DNA of 36,204 bases from Nostoc sp. T09 (GCF_002154695.1 NZ_MTAV01000087.1:1-36204), one strand, 5' to 3'; positions 27,104-35,237 are shown, counted from the stretch's first letter. The notes: generated by a model not told the origin, from the letters alone. Translations and numbers: made by a program.

Positions 27104-27888
27104 TATAGTTTTTTGTCAAACTTGTGGCTGAAACATTTGCCTTCACCTAGCCTGATATGGCGATGCGTGAGGTCTTGTCGTTGTCATTATTGTCCAAATC
27201 ACAAGGAAAATAAAGGGCCTTTAAATATGAAAAATGGCTATATATGACGATTTAAAATTTATTTAATTAATTTAATGATAAAAATTTCATATAAAACTTT
27301 TTATAAGCAATAAATTAGCATTTTTAAAATTTTAAAATTTATTTTTATAAAAAAAGTTACAAAAAACAAAAAGCTTAAATCTAGTTTTTTCAATACTTTT
27401 GATTCGATTAGACGATACTCATATCCGTATATGAGATTGAATCAACCTCTACGTCAGAGGTGAAGATAGAGATTCACTGTCCTACGGTATAAATCCCAAA
27501 AAACTGATCAATAGCAGGTAAAGTGCCAGTTTTTCCTCAACTGTCAAGAATATCTAATTGCTGTTTTTGAGCAAGTGCTTTTTATATGCAACAAATTATT
27601 AAATTTTTAAATATGGGTTTGACCCGATTAAAAAAAATCAACAATAAAGCAATAGTGCGATCGCTAATTAGCTTCGATAGTTACGTGATTTGATTGGAAT
27701 AGCAGTTATCTGCTAATTGAAACCAAATCTGAGTTAGCCGTGACAGTCAGGATACCTAGTGAGATACTCAGATGATTCAGCTTTACTAGTTCTGACCAAC
27801 TCATAATTTGAGTTAATTTATGTAACAAAATTTCCAAAATTTTGATTATTTTTTGTAGCTCGAAACTATCAACCATCAATCAAATGGT

Positions 27889-27893
27889 AGGAG
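27889..27893 (+). promoter_or_regulatory. Shine-Dalgarno of the GG-leader peptide
   Basis: AGGAG, 8 bases before the ATG at 27902. It rules out the in-frame ATG at 27884 and the TTG at 27842 as starts. Confidence 0.7.
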
Positions 27894-27901
27894 TCAAGAG
27901 C

Positions 27902-28117
27902 ATGAAAAAAGAGCTTAATAGTACTGATATTTCTAATTTACCTCCAGTAGAGGAACTTTCTGATGCAGCTCTCTCTAATATCTCTGGCGGTCGCTATAAA
28001 AAACCCTTGAGCCAAACTAGCACAGTGGGTTTATCGACACCAGACGGCGACCCCGTTGACGTTTATGTTGACGGAGTTCGTGTCAATTCGGTCGAAACTG
28101 GATACTATCCTAAGTAG
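27902..28117 (+). CDS. Double-glycine-leader precursor peptide (bacteriocin/RiPP-like), orphan
   Basis: A 71-residue peptide with the layout of a secreted precursor. The leader is about residues 1-30 and ends EELSDAALSNISGG: Gly29-Gly30 with hydrophobic residues at -4 (Ile27), -7 (Leu24) and -12 (Leu19), the pattern cut by C39-peptidase ABC exporters. The predicted core (31-71) starts RYKK, has no Cys, is rich in Thr, Ser, Asp and Val, and ends GYYPK. No modification enzyme, immunity protein or C39 transporter lies nearby, so export would need a protein encoded elsewhere. It could be a bacteriocin, a signalling peptide or a modified peptide. AGGAG supports the start. It converges on the TIGR02450 gene with only 16 bases between stops. 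Confidence 0.8.
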   Translation: MKKELNSTDISNLPPVEELSDAALSNISGGRYKKPLSQTSTVGLSTPDGDPVDVYVDGVRVNSVETGYYPK

Positions 28118-28133
28118 TACCGCACTCGGTAAA

Positions 28134-28388
28134 TCAGGAAACTTCGTCTTCGAGTTGTACTATTTCCTTTAATGGTTGCCAGTCGGCTTGCCACTGAGAG
28201 TTATCTTGTAATAATTTGGCATTGAGCCAGAAACGAACTTTTGGATCGCAAGCCGCAACCATTTCAGCGTAAACCCAATTACCTTGATTTTTGCGGTTGA
28301 CGACTTGGAAATGCCGCCAACCATCTATCTTGTGCTGCGCTGTCCATTTAGAACCTAGAAGATAAGGAAATTTCTGCTTTTTAGCCAT
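28134..28388 (-). CDS. TIGR02450 family small Trp-rich protein
   Basis: 84 residues, matching the TIGR02450 family of short tryptophan-rich proteins found in cyanobacteria and proteobacteria: SKWTAQHKIDGWRHFQVVNR, then AACDPKVRFWLNAKLLQDNS and a WQADWQPL end. Function is unknown. It is soluble and basic at the N terminus. The ATG lies at the edge of a heptamer-type repeat (ACAACAGACAA just upstream), so no standard Shine-Dalgarno is seen. It is convergent with the GG-leader peptide and downstream of purQ on the same strand, with a palindrome in between. Confidence 0.88.
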   Translation of the reverse strand: MAKKQKFPYLLGSKWTAQHKIDGWRHFQVVNRKNQGNWVYAEMVAACDPKVRFWLNAKLLQDNSQWQADWQPLKEIVQLEDEVS

Positions 28389-28415
28389 TTGTCTGTTGTC
28401 ATTTGTTTATTGTTA
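28389..28415. repeat. Short tandem heptamer-like repeat at a start codon
   Basis: Minus-strand reading AACAAATGACAACAGACAA runs into the ATG at 28388. Same family as the repeats before purQ and cmpC. Confidence 0.6.
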
Positions 28416-28495
28416 CCCCTGCTGCTGTGCTAAGGGGTAACCCCATAAACATTCTAGGTAAAAGTTTGACAATGCAATTGCATAGTAAATACTGT

Positions 28496-28519
28496 AGAGA
28501 CGCGAAATTTCGCGTCTCT
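28496..28519. repeat. 24-bp perfect palindrome
   Basis: Two 12-base arms, AGAGACGCGAAA and TTTCGCGTCTCT, with no spacer. It lies 7 bases beyond the purQ stop. No T-tract follows in either direction, so it looks like a dispersed Nostoc palindrome which may still act as a 3'-end stem. Confidence 0.85.
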
Positions 28520-28525
28520 GTAACA

Positions 28526-29203
28526 CTAGGCGATCGCTGCTACCTTCTCCAATAACCCTTGAAACAGCCTCAACCCATCATTACCGCCTAAGATTGGGTC
28601 AGAGGCTCTTTCAGGGTGAGGCATCATGCCCAAAACATTGCCCTGACGGTTACAAATCCCGGCAATGTTGTTCAATGAACCGTTGGGGTTGTCACCTGCA
28701 TAACGGAACACCACTTGTCCGTTATCTTCTAGTTCTACCAGAGTGGCTTTATCAGCATAGAATCGCCCCTCCCCGTGGGCAACAGGCACAGTGATAATTT
28801 CACCAGGTGCGTAAGCTTGCGTCCAAGGCAGATTGGTACGCTCAACTTTGAGAGGAAGGCGATCGCATATAAAATGCAAATCCTGATTCCTAGCCAATAT
28901 CCCTGGCAATAAGCCAGCTTCCGTTAAGACTTGAAAGCCATTGCAAATACCTAAGACAAACTTACCTTTTTGAGCGTGTTCGACAACCTGCTGCATTACT
29001 GGCGAAAATCGTGCGATCGCACCGCAACGTAAATAATCCCCGTAACTAAAGCCACCAGGTATGATAATCACATCCAAATCAGCAATATCAGTCTCTTGAT
29101 GCCAAACCATGCGAGTCGGTTGCTTTAGCAAGTCTCTGGTTACATAAGCAACATCGCGATCGCAATTAGAACCCGGAAAAACTACAACGCCGAATTTTGT
29201 CAT
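28526..29203 (-). CDS. purQ: Phosphoribosylformylglycinamidine synthase subunit PurQ
   Basis: 225-residue glutaminase subunit of FGAM synthase, which with PurS and PurL converts FGAR to FGAM in purine synthesis. The class I glutamine amidotransferase triad is visible: Cys87 in GICNGFQVL, and His196 and Glu198 in MMPHPERA. It releases ammonia from glutamine for PurL. It lies 85 bases after purS on the same strand, and the start ATG is part of a heptamer repeat. purL is not in the window. Confidence 0.97.
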   Translation of the reverse strand: MTKFGVVVFPGSNCDRDVAYVTRDLLKQPTRMVWHQETDIADLDVIIIPGGFSYGDYLRCGAIARFSPVMQQVVEHAQKGKFVLGICNGFQVLTEAGLLPGILARNQDLHFICDRLPLKVERTNLPWTQAYAPGEIITVPVAHGEGRFYADKATLVELEDNGQVVFRYAGDNPNGSLNNIAGICNRQGNVLGMMPHPERASDPILGGNDGLRLFQGLLEKVAAIA

Positions 29204-29245
29204 TGGTCATTTGTTATTAGTCATTTGTCATTGGTCAAGGGTCAA
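29204..29245. repeat. Short tandem heptamer repeat at the purQ start
   Basis: TGGTCATTTGTTATTAGTC and following TTTGTCATTGGTC units. On the minus strand they read (CA)AATGACtaATAAC... and the last ATGAC contains the purQ start codon itself. Lies between purS and purQ. Confidence 0.85.
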
Positions 29246-29288
29246 AAGGCAGTAGTTAATTGTCCCCCTGCTCCCTAATTCCTATTCT

Positions 29289-29567
29289 CTAAAAGACCCC
29301 TGTCTGTGTTTCGACTTCTATCAATTCAAAGCGATAATTTTCAATTACCGGATTTGCGAGCATTTGGTCACAGATGCGCTCAAGGTCTTGACGTGCTTTA
29401 GCCTCTTGCGTAGAGGTGATCGTCAATTCAATGTACTTACCAATCCGCACCTGTTCAACGTTGTCGTAGCCCATTTGCTTGAGGCCAGATTGTACAGCCA
29501 CACCAGCTGGGTCTAAAACAGAAGGACGAAGTGTCACGAAAATTTTGGCTATATACTTCCTTTGCAT
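29289..29567 (-). CDS. purS: Phosphoribosylformylglycinamidine synthase subunit PurS
   Basis: A 92-residue PurS, the small subunit that bridges PurQ and PurL in the three-part FGAM synthase. The sequence YIAKIFVTLRPSVLDPAGVA is the family's N-terminal strand and PSVLDPAG loop, and VRIGKYIELTI is the second strand. It starts about 145 bases from the divergent Fur-family gene, with which it may share a promoter region. Cotranscription with purQ is likely. Confidence 0.95.
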   Translation of the reverse strand: MQRKYIAKIFVTLRPSVLDPAGVAVQSGLKQMGYDNVEQVRIGKYIELTITSTQEAKARQDLERICDQMLANPVIENYRFELIEVETQTGVF

Positions 29568-29670
29568 AGGCGTTCGCTGAATGCTGCGATCGCTATACTA
29601 TAACTTTCTGTTCCAACTGAGTGAAAATAAGATTACGAAGCGACTACAGTTAATTTATTAGTTAGCCAGT

Positions 29671-29715
29671 ATGACGGCTTCAACCACAGCGGCAAATTTA
29701 AACAATTGTCTATGA
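29671..29715 (+). CDS. Possible upstream peptide overlapping the Fur-family start
   Basis: A 14-codon frame (MTASTTAANLNNCL) whose stop TGA overlaps the Fur-gene ATG as ATGA. No Shine-Dalgarno precedes it, so it may be chance, but the overlap would allow translational coupling. Confidence 0.25.
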   Translation: MTASTTAANLNNCL

Positions 29716-30116
29716 GAGCCATACGTACCCGCAGTCAGGAGAGGATTTTGAATCTGTTGAAAACCATTAAGCAAGGAATTTCCGCACAGGAAATTTACCT
29801 AGAATTACGTAATTGTAATCAGAATATGGGGTTAGCAACAGTTTACCGTTCCTTGGAAGCCTTAAAATTGGAAGGTATGGTACAAATCAGAACTCTGGCG
29901 AATGGTGAAGCCCTTTATAGCCTAGCGCAGCAAGACAGGCACCACCTCACTTGCTTGCAATGTGGAATTTCAATTCCGATTAATCAATGCCCAGTACATA
30001 ACCTGGAAGACCAGTTGCAAGCCAACCATAAATTTAAAATTTTCTACCACACTCTAGAGTTTTTTGGTTTGTGCAACCAATGTCAGAACGATCAGGCTGC
30101 TGAAATTAGTCAATAG
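29712..30116 (+). CDS. zur: Fur-family metal regulator, probably Zur (FurB)
   Basis: 134 residues from ATG 29712 (MRAIRTRSQERIL); a longer frame needs a TTG at 29706. An N-terminal winged helix (about 8-70, GLATVYRSLEALKLEG is the recognition region) is followed by a dimerisation/metal domain. Two CxxC pairs, Cys81-Cys84 (TCLQCG) and Cys121-Cys124 (LCNQCQ), form the structural zinc site; His77-His78 and His113 are likely sensor ligands. The short N terminus and sequence resemble cyanobacterial FurB/Zur more than FurA or PerR, but this is by eye. It would repress zinc uptake genes. The stop TAG falls within a heptamer repeat. Confidence 0.85.
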   Translation: MRAIRTRSQERILNLLKTIKQGISAQEIYLELRNCNQNMGLATVYRSLEALKLEGMVQIRTLANGEALYSLAQQDRHHLTCLQCGISIPINQCPVHNLEDQLQANHKFKIFYHTLEFFGLCNQCQNDQAAEISQ

Positions 30117-30145
30117 TCATTTTTCATTGGTCAAGAGTCATTATT
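30114..30145. repeat. Short tandem heptamer repeat at the Fur-family stop
   Basis: TAGTCATTTTTCATTGGTCA and following AGAGTCATT, starting with the stop codon TAG of the Fur-family gene. Confidence 0.7.
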
Positions 30146-30164
30146 TATTTCTTCCTTGTCCCCT

Positions 30165-30305
30165 ACCTACGGGAATGGCTAGCCTGCGGCAACGCTCGCC
30201 GTAGGATGCCCGTTCGCGTAGCGTCTCCTTTAGGAGAAGGGCTGTAGGGCGATCGCTGAACGAGTAACGCTCGCTGAAAGCGTTCCCGTAGGGTAGGGCG
30301 TTGGA
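30165..30305. repeat. Palindromic GC-rich dispersed repeat
   Basis: Includes CTACGGGAATGGCTAGCC, GCGTAGCGTCTCC, the short hairpin TCTCCT / AGGAGA (30224-30237), a HIP1 octamer and CGTTCCCGTAGGGTAGGGCG. No open frame. Lies between the convergent Fur-family and SPFH genes. Confidence 0.75.
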
Positions 30306-30348
30306 AAGCCTACCAAAAGCGCTGTCTCACCTTGCCGTCTCTTCTCAA

Positions 30349-31329
30349 CTAGACATGCTTATTATTATTGACGCTGGAAATTTCCTGACCTTCTGAGACA
30401 ATAGAGCGTATGCCCTCAAGGGTTGCAGGAATAGTGCGGGGGTCCATAAACATGACCTTGCTGCTATCGCTTTTACCAATTGTCGCGCCCATGTCGAGAT
30501 AACCTAAGGCAAATAGAACTTCTATTGCTTGATGGGCGTCGGGGTTGTTTTTGATTTTTTGAGCAATAATTTCTGCCGACTCAGCAATAGCTTGGGCTTT
30601 GAGAACTTGCTGCTGACGTTCAGCTTGTGCCCTCAGAACAATCGCTTTTTGTTCAGCTTCGGCCTGCAAAATTACGGCTTTCTGACGGGCTTCTGCATCA
30701 AGAATTTGGGCATCAGCTTTACCTCTAGCACTATTAACAGCCGATTCGCGATCGCCTTCCGACGTTAAAATTGATGCCCGTTTGCGCCGTTCTGCTGACA
30801 TCTGTAATTCCATCGATTCCTGCACCGCCTTAGAGGGGATAATATCTCGCAGTTCTACCCGCGTTACTTTCACACCCCAAGGGTCAGTAGCAATGTCCAA
30901 ATCCCGTAATAGAAGTTCATTAATTTGAGAACGAGCGGTAAAGGTTTCATCTAATTCTAGTTGTCCCATTTCCGAGCGGATTTGAGTCAACACCAAATTC
31001 ACCATTGCTGACTGGAGATTTTCTACTTTGTAATAAGCTCTTTCCATATCCATGATCCGCCAGTAAACTACTGCATCAACAGTGATTGAAACGTTGTCAC
31101 GGGTAATGCACTGTTGTGGCGGAATATCTAAGACTTTTTCGCGGATAGTTTGTTTATAAACAATCTTATCGAGGAAAGGAGTAACAAAGTTTAGTCCTGG
31201 CCCTAGTTTTTTGTTATAGCTACCCAATTTTTCAACCAAAGCCTCATCACCTTGATTAATGACTTTCACTGAACCTGCTAAAGCAGAACCTCCAAGTGCC
31301 AAAAACACTAGCAAAAAGAACTGTTCCAT
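30349..31329 (-). CDS. SPFH/band 7 protein, QmcA/paraslipin type
   Basis: A 326-residue stomatin-like membrane protein. One hydrophobic N-terminal segment ([16 protein letters not shown]) is followed by the SPFH domain (residues about 20-190; [19 protein letters not shown] and [13 protein letters not shown] are typical) and a coiled-coil rich in Ala, Glu, Gln and Arg (about 190-255), then an oligomerising tail. Such proteins build ring-like scaffolds in the membrane and help control protein quality. AGGAG lies 7 bases before the ATG. The NfeD-type gene 182 bases upstream on the same strand is its usual partner. Confidence 0.93.
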   Translation of the reverse strand: MEQFFLLVFLALGGSALAGSVKVINQGDEALVEKLGSYNKKLGPGLNFVTPFLDKIVYKQTIREKVLDIPPQQCITRDNVSITVDAVVYWRIMDMERAYYKVENLQSAMVNLVLTQIRSEMGQLELDETFTARSQINELLLRDLDIATDPWGVKVTRVELRDIIPSKAVQESMELQMSAERRKRASILTSEGDRESAVNSARGKADAQILDAEARQKAVILQAEAEQKAIVLRAQAERQQQVLKAQAIAESAEIIAQKIKNNPDAHQAIEVLFALGYLDMGATIGKSDSSKVMFMDPRTIPATLEGIRSIVSEGQEISSVNNNKHV

Positions 31330-31454
31330 TGTGAATCTCCTAAGTTTTAATATCGAGAGTGAGTAGTAAATGATAAAGATATAGAAGGGAAAGGGATAAG
31401 AAAGACAAGGTAGATCAATAATTCAAAATCCAAATTTCAGAATTATGATTCTTG

Positions 31455-31506
31455 AGTCTTGCCTATTGCCTATTACTTTTTCACCCTTGACCCTTGGCCC
31501 TTGGTT
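31455..31506. repeat. Short tandem heptamer-like repeat after the NfeD stop
   Basis: TTGCCTATTGCCTATTACTT and CCCTTGACCCTTGGCCCTTGG: 7-mers just past the NfeD stop (31512) on the minus strand, separating it from the SPFH gene. Confidence 0.65.
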
Positions 31507-31511
31507 TATAC

Positions 31512-31946
31512 CTAGGAATGCAAAAGGTTTTCTGGCATCACAATCAAGGTGGTGCCTTCTCTGCGAACGATATAAACTCTTTGATGAGGTGCGACGCTGA
31601 GTTTGTCATCATCACATCTTGCTTGCCAAGAATTTCCTTCGTATAGCACCCGCCCTGTTTTCCCAGCAGGAATTTCTGTTAAAGTTTCAGCTGTAATTGC
31701 ATTTTGGATTTTCGAGTTGCGTCGTCGCGGTTGTGACAACCTACGGGAACCCATAACTAGTAATGTGGAAAGCAACAGCCACGCTAAAACTTGCAGCCAT
31801 AAACTCCGCAGAACGAATTGTGACAATAGCGCCACTATAAAAGCGCTAATACCCATCATGAAAGCGACAAAAGCAGACGGCAAGAACAGTTCCATGAAAC
31901 ATAAAACTGCTCCTGCCAAGAGCCAGATTACGGTATAACTTGGCAT
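31512..31946 (-). CDS. NfeD-like short membrane protein (QmcA partner)
   Basis: A 144-residue NfeD1b-type protein: two to four membrane spans (VIWLLAGAVLCFMELFLPSA; FVAFMMGISAFIVALLSQFV; LQVLAWLLLSTLLVMG) and a C-terminal OB-fold (TGRVLYEGNSWQARCDDD, then RVYIVRREGTTLIV). These proteins occur with SPFH proteins and are thought to bind or regulate them. It is the first gene of the pair, in the expected order NfeD then SPFH. The ATG at 31946 has no strong Shine-Dalgarno. Confidence 0.92.
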   Translation of the reverse strand: MPSYTVIWLLAGAVLCFMELFLPSAFVAFMMGISAFIVALLSQFVLRSLWLQVLAWLLLSTLLVMGSRRLSQPRRRNSKIQNAITAETLTEIPAGKTGRVLYEGNSWQARCDDDKLSVAPHQRVYIVRREGTTLIVMPENLLHS

Positions 31947-32155
31947 AGCGCCATCCTAGACACTACATTTATGTAAATCTCTTTCTCCTAACTAGATCCA
32001 CCTATAGGCTGGCTGTTTACGGAAAACCAAATATGGTAGTTTAGCCATCAATTTTGATTAACTTCAGTAACAACTTGTAGCTAGAGGTACACGAATCCAG
32101 TCTATTCTAGCCTTCAAGTATTTGACAGCTATATTTAATTGAAATTCACGAGTTT

Positions 32156-34075
32156 ATGATTTCTACTCAACAGATAATTTATTGCATCAATCCAGACTGT
32201 ACAAATCCAATTAATTCCTTAGGGAGTCGTGTTTGTACCAATTGTCAAACTTCTTTAGTTCATCGCTATCTGTGGGCAACTGGCTCATCAGCAGCGAAAA
32301 TTCCACCAGGAACAACGGTGGCAAATAGGTATGAGGTAATTAGGCATCAAGTTTGGTTGGATACACAACCTGGGCTACTACCTGACATACCTGAAGAATT
32401 GCCAAAGGAAGTGATTCCTTATTTACGCTTGTATTATGAGCGATTGCACCTGCCTCAAGCTTATGGGTATGTTCGCTCTTTTGAGGGAAGTGGCGATGAT
32501 ATTCTCTTGCTGGAAAACGTACCGATCGCACAGACTGGAAATATCTACCCAGCGATCGCTAATGCCTGGGAACAAGCAACGGCGGTTAGACAGGTTTACT
32601 GGCTATGGCAGATTCTTCAACTTTGGCAACCTTTATTAGAACAGGGAGTTGCTAGCAGTTTACTCATGTCGAACAACCTGCGGGTGCAAGGTTGGTGTGT
32701 GCGTCTGTTGGAACTTCACCAGACAACAGAAAGCTTACCTAGTTTGCAAGATTTGGGCCAATCTTGGCAGCCGTTGGTAGCATCTGCCAAAGCACCGATA
32801 GCCCAAAGGTTACAGAATATAGTCAAACAGATGGGCACAACTCAAGTTGAGTTTGAGGCAATTTCAACTCAACTCAATGCCTTGTTACTTTCATCTGCGG
32901 CAGAATTGCCATTAAATCTGGAAGTATCAGGTGCAACCGATACTGGGACAGTAATGACGCGAAATGAAGACGCTTGCTTCCCTGCTAACTCTGATGACCG
33001 AAAAGACTCACTAGTACCACACTTATCAATTGTTTGCGATGGTATTGGCGGACATCAAGGCGGTGAAGTAGCTAGTCAATTAGCAATACAGTCCGTAAAA
33101 TTGCAGATTCGTGCTTTATTTGCAGAGTTAGCAGCGCAAACTGAACTGATAACGCCAGATTTGTGGGAAGAACAACTAGAAGCTAGCTTGCGGGTAGTAA
33201 ATAACGTGATTTGTGCCAGTAATGACGCACAAAATCGCCAAGGTAGAGAACGTATGGCTACAACTTTGGTGATGGCATTACAAGTGCCACAACGAGTGCA
33301 GGCAAACTCTGCTAAAGGATCAGCAACTACCCATGAACTTTACCTGGCTAGTGTCGGTGATAGCCGTGCTTATTGGATTACTCGTAATTATTGTCAGCTA
33401 CTGACAGTAGATGATGATGTAACGGCGCGGGAAGTTCGCTACGCCCGCAATCTCTATCGTCAAGCCTTGATGCGGCCAGATGCAACTGCACTAACTCAAG
33501 CATTGGGAACAAGAGATGCGGAATCTTTGCGGATTGGGATCAGGCGGTTCATTTTAGAAGAAGATGGCATATTGTTGCTGTGTTCCGATGGCTTAAGCGA
33601 CAATAACTGGGTGGAACAATCATGGCAGAATTACGCACTTGCCGCGTTAAATAGACAACTAGATATAGAAGATGCAGTGCATCGTTGGATTAACTTTGCA
33701 AATCAGAAAAATGGTCATGATAATACATCGCTGGTTATGACTCTGTGCAACGTTTCGCGAGAATACTTCGTCTCCTTAACTTATGCACAGCCGCAAGTAG
33801 AAATTATCGCAGCGGAAACAACAGAAGATTTCTCCTTGGCGGAAAGTAGTGTGCCATTATTACTAGATTTAGACATTACAGAAGAACCTACCCCAACTGA
33901 GGTCAAACAACCAAGCCGAGGTAGATCTCTAGTGCTGCTTGGAGGATTATTATTACTTTTAGGTGGTACAACTTTGGGATTATTGGTTTGGTGGCAACTT
34001 CAGCCGCAAACATTCCAGCAACTGTGTCGCCAACTTCCACCAGGATTGCAGCAGCTATGTTCGCAGCAAAAGTAA
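32156..34075 (+). CDS. Membrane-anchored PP2C Ser/Thr phosphatase with zinc ribbon and pseudokinase-like region
   Basis: A 639-residue multidomain protein. A zinc ribbon is at Cys10, Cys15, Cys27 and Cys30. Residues about 48-190 resemble a decayed Ser/Thr kinase fold (PPGTTVANRYEVI start; ILLLENVPI hinge-like; WQILQLWQPLLEQGVASSLL like the catalytic-loop helix) but no VAIK Lys, HRD or DFG is seen. Residues about 255-515 are a PP2C phosphatase: RNEDACF (269-275), DGIGGHQGGE (295-304), SVGDSRAYW, LCSDGLSDN and GHDNTSLV supply the metal-binding Asp residues. One membrane span near 591-613 anchors the C terminus. Dephosphorylation of phospho-Ser/Thr at the membrane is predicted; the substrate is unknown. 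Confidence 0.9.
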   Translation: MISTQQIIYCINPDCTNPINSLGSRVCTNCQTSLVHRYLWATGSSAAKIPPGTTVANRYEVIRHQVWLDTQPGLLPDIPEELPKEVIPYLRLYYERLHLPQAYGYVRSFEGSGDDILLLENVPIAQTGNIYPAIANAWEQATAVRQVYWLWQILQLWQPLLEQGVASSLLMSNNLRVQGWCVRLLELHQTTESLPSLQDLGQSWQPLVASAKAPIAQRLQNIVKQMGTTQVEFEAISTQLNALLLSSAAELPLNLEVSGATDTGTVMTRNEDACFPANSDDRKDSLVPHLSIVCDGIGGHQGGEVASQLAIQSVKLQIRALFAELAAQTELITPDLWEEQLEASLRVVNNVICASNDAQNRQGRERMATTLVMALQVPQRVQANSAKGSATTHELYLASVGDSRAYWITRNYCQLLTVDDDVTAREVRYARNLYRQALMRPDATALTQALGTRDAESLRIGIRRFILEEDGILLLCSDGLSDNNWVEQSWQNYALAALNRQLDIEDAVHRWINFANQKNGHDNTSLVMTLCNVSREYFVSLTYAQPQVEIIAAETTEDFSLAESSVPLLLDLDITEEPTPTEVKQPSRGRSLVLLGGLLLLLGGTTLGLLVWWQLQPQTFQQLCRQLPPGLQQLCSQQK

Positions 34076-34617
34076 CTAGCAGGATTTTGCTCACTCCCAA
34101 CTCTAACGACTCATTTTTGCGCCTTAATCAGCAATTCTAGTCGCCATAGTATCTGGAAATAGAATATCTATCTTGTTGTAGAATTAAACTTGGCGTTAAA
34201 GCGCCCATTCAGAGCTAAAGCGGGTTTTCCTTGCCCGTGAGGCCGCTCATCCTCAACAAAAGCGCCTCTGAGACACCGATGAGAGTGGACAAGTGCACTA
34301 AGGAGGCAATAAAGGTGTGAATTTCTCACCCACCAGATGCCACCTAAGTAATCCCTGTTTTTAGCAAGCTCATTGTGAGAGTTTGTATAACTGTGGGAGG
34401 ATGAAAAGTTAACTAAAAATAAAACGATTAGACCTCTTGCTAAAGCACTAGGCGACTATTATTTAATGTCGCTCATTGACCAACAACAAAGCCTGCATGG
34501 GCAGGCTTTGTTCGTATAGCAGTTACGGACGCATTCAACAGCCAGTCTGTACATATGAGATGCGAAGCGTGACTGTTGCAAGCAGTCTATTTTTCAAAAA
34601 AGCAAGTTCAGTGAGGG
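34076..34617. other. Gene-free stretch, about 540 bases, with clustered stem-loops
   Basis: Several short hairpins follow each other between 34190 and 34330: GGCG / CGCC (34192-34205), GCGG...CCGC with inner CGGG / CCCG (34220-34246), GCCTC / GAGGC (34264-34268 with 34303-34307) enclosing AGTG / CACT, and GGTGTGA...CTCACC (34314-34330). A perfect terminator-like hairpin follows at 34485. The block looks like a structured RNA or a leader of ftrV, but I cannot name a family. Open frames near 34476-34697 are not credible. Confidence 0.45.
34485..34512 (+). terminator. Terminator-like hairpin upstream of ftrV
   Basis: Perfect 12-bp stem AACAAAGCCTGC / GCAGGCTTTGTT with loop ATGG. The run of T is weak (TTTGTTCGT), so it may be an attenuator, the end of an upstream small RNA or a processing site. 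Confidence 0.6.
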
Positions 34618-34668
34618 ATGGCTGTGGAGATTGTTGTGGAAAAGGAAAAGCTAGGTGTAAATGTTGTT

Positions 34669-34890
34669 ATGAAAGTTGGCGATCGCGTCCGTGTTAAAGA
34701 TTCGGTAGTAGTTTACCATCATCCTGAACATCGCGGTCAGGCTTTTGATCTCAAAGGTGCAGAAGGCGAAGTCGTAGCTATTGTTACCCAATGGCAAGGT
34801 AGGCCTGTAAGCGCTAATCTGCCGTTATTAGTCCAGTTTAGTAAAAAATTTAAAGCTCATCTCCGTGACAATGAGTTAGAAATCATCTAA
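34669..34890 (+). CDS. ftrV: Ferredoxin-thioredoxin reductase variable chain
   Basis: 73 residues from ATG 34669 (MKVGDRVRVK), the usual length for the cyanobacterial variable (A) subunit. It forms an SH3-like barrel that stabilises the catalytic chain FtrC, which passes electrons from photosystem I-reduced ferredoxin to thioredoxin; the variable chain has no redox centre. Family landmarks VYHHPEHRGQAFDLKG, TQWQGRPVSANLPLLVQF and the DNELEII end are clear. The frame extends 17 codons upstream to ATG 34618, but neither start has a convincing Shine-Dalgarno. ftrC is not in the window. It converges on the 73-residue gene that ends at 34896. Confidence 0.93.
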   Translation: MKVGDRVRVKDSVVVYHHPEHRGQAFDLKGAEGEVVAIVTQWQGRPVSANLPLLVQFSKKFKAHLRDNELEII

Positions 34891-34895
34891 ATACT

Positions 34896-35117
34896 TCAAG
34901 AGCGGCGAAACCAGCGCATAATATTCAGTTCGCCGCGCATTTTTTCTAGCTCTTGACGGTGGCGTATTGCTGTTGTGTAGTACCACTCACAATGTTGCCG
35001 AAATTCTGAGCGCGCCCTAACTTCATGATAGAACTGGTGGGTTGTTTGGTAACTGGCAAAGCCTTCTTCAACTTCGCTGGGAGTTGCAGGGATAATATAA
35101 GGTAAATTTTTAGACAT
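34896..35117 (-). CDS. Small charged protein of unknown function (73 aa)
   Basis: MSKNLPYIIPATPSEVEEGF then a largely helical, charged segment with many Arg, Glu, His and Trp (FRQHCEWYYTTAIRHRQELE) ending MRWFRRS. I do not recognise a family. The composition and the intact frame converging on ftrV with 5 bases between stops suggest a real gene. No signal peptide or membrane span. No strong Shine-Dalgarno is seen. Confidence 0.65.
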   Translation of the reverse strand: MSKNLPYIIPATPSEVEEGFASYQTTHQFYHEVRARSEFRQHCEWYYTTAIRHRQELEKMRGELNIMRWFRRS

Positions 35118-35237
35118 AATGTCAGGGAGTGCTGAGTCCTGAGAAATTTAAAAATCAAAACTCTGTGACTACTGAAATTATAGCGATTGAAAATTAAAGT
35201 TCTAAAACTAAGGTTACTACTACCACTGAGCACTTTG

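Larger units (their letters stand above)
27090..27901. other. Gene-free stretch, 812 bases, with two adjacent hairpins
   Basis: Very AT-rich (27230-27400 is nearly all A/T). Two hairpins stand side by side: CTCATAT / ATATGAG (27418-27424 with 27429-27435, loop CCGT) and ACCTCT / AGAGGT (27445-27450 with 27456-27461, loop ACGTC). The gap separates chlL from the divergent GG-leader peptide gene and must hold both promoters; it could also hold a small RNA. No open frame of note was seen. Confidence 0.5.

Noticed and set aside
28496-28519. Terminator of purQ
   Set aside because: The palindrome is perfect but no T-run follows on the minus strand, so it is listed as a repeat.
34276-34284. CCGATGAGA resembling a hammerhead ribozyme core
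   Set aside because: One core base is wrong and no GAAA core follows the next stem.
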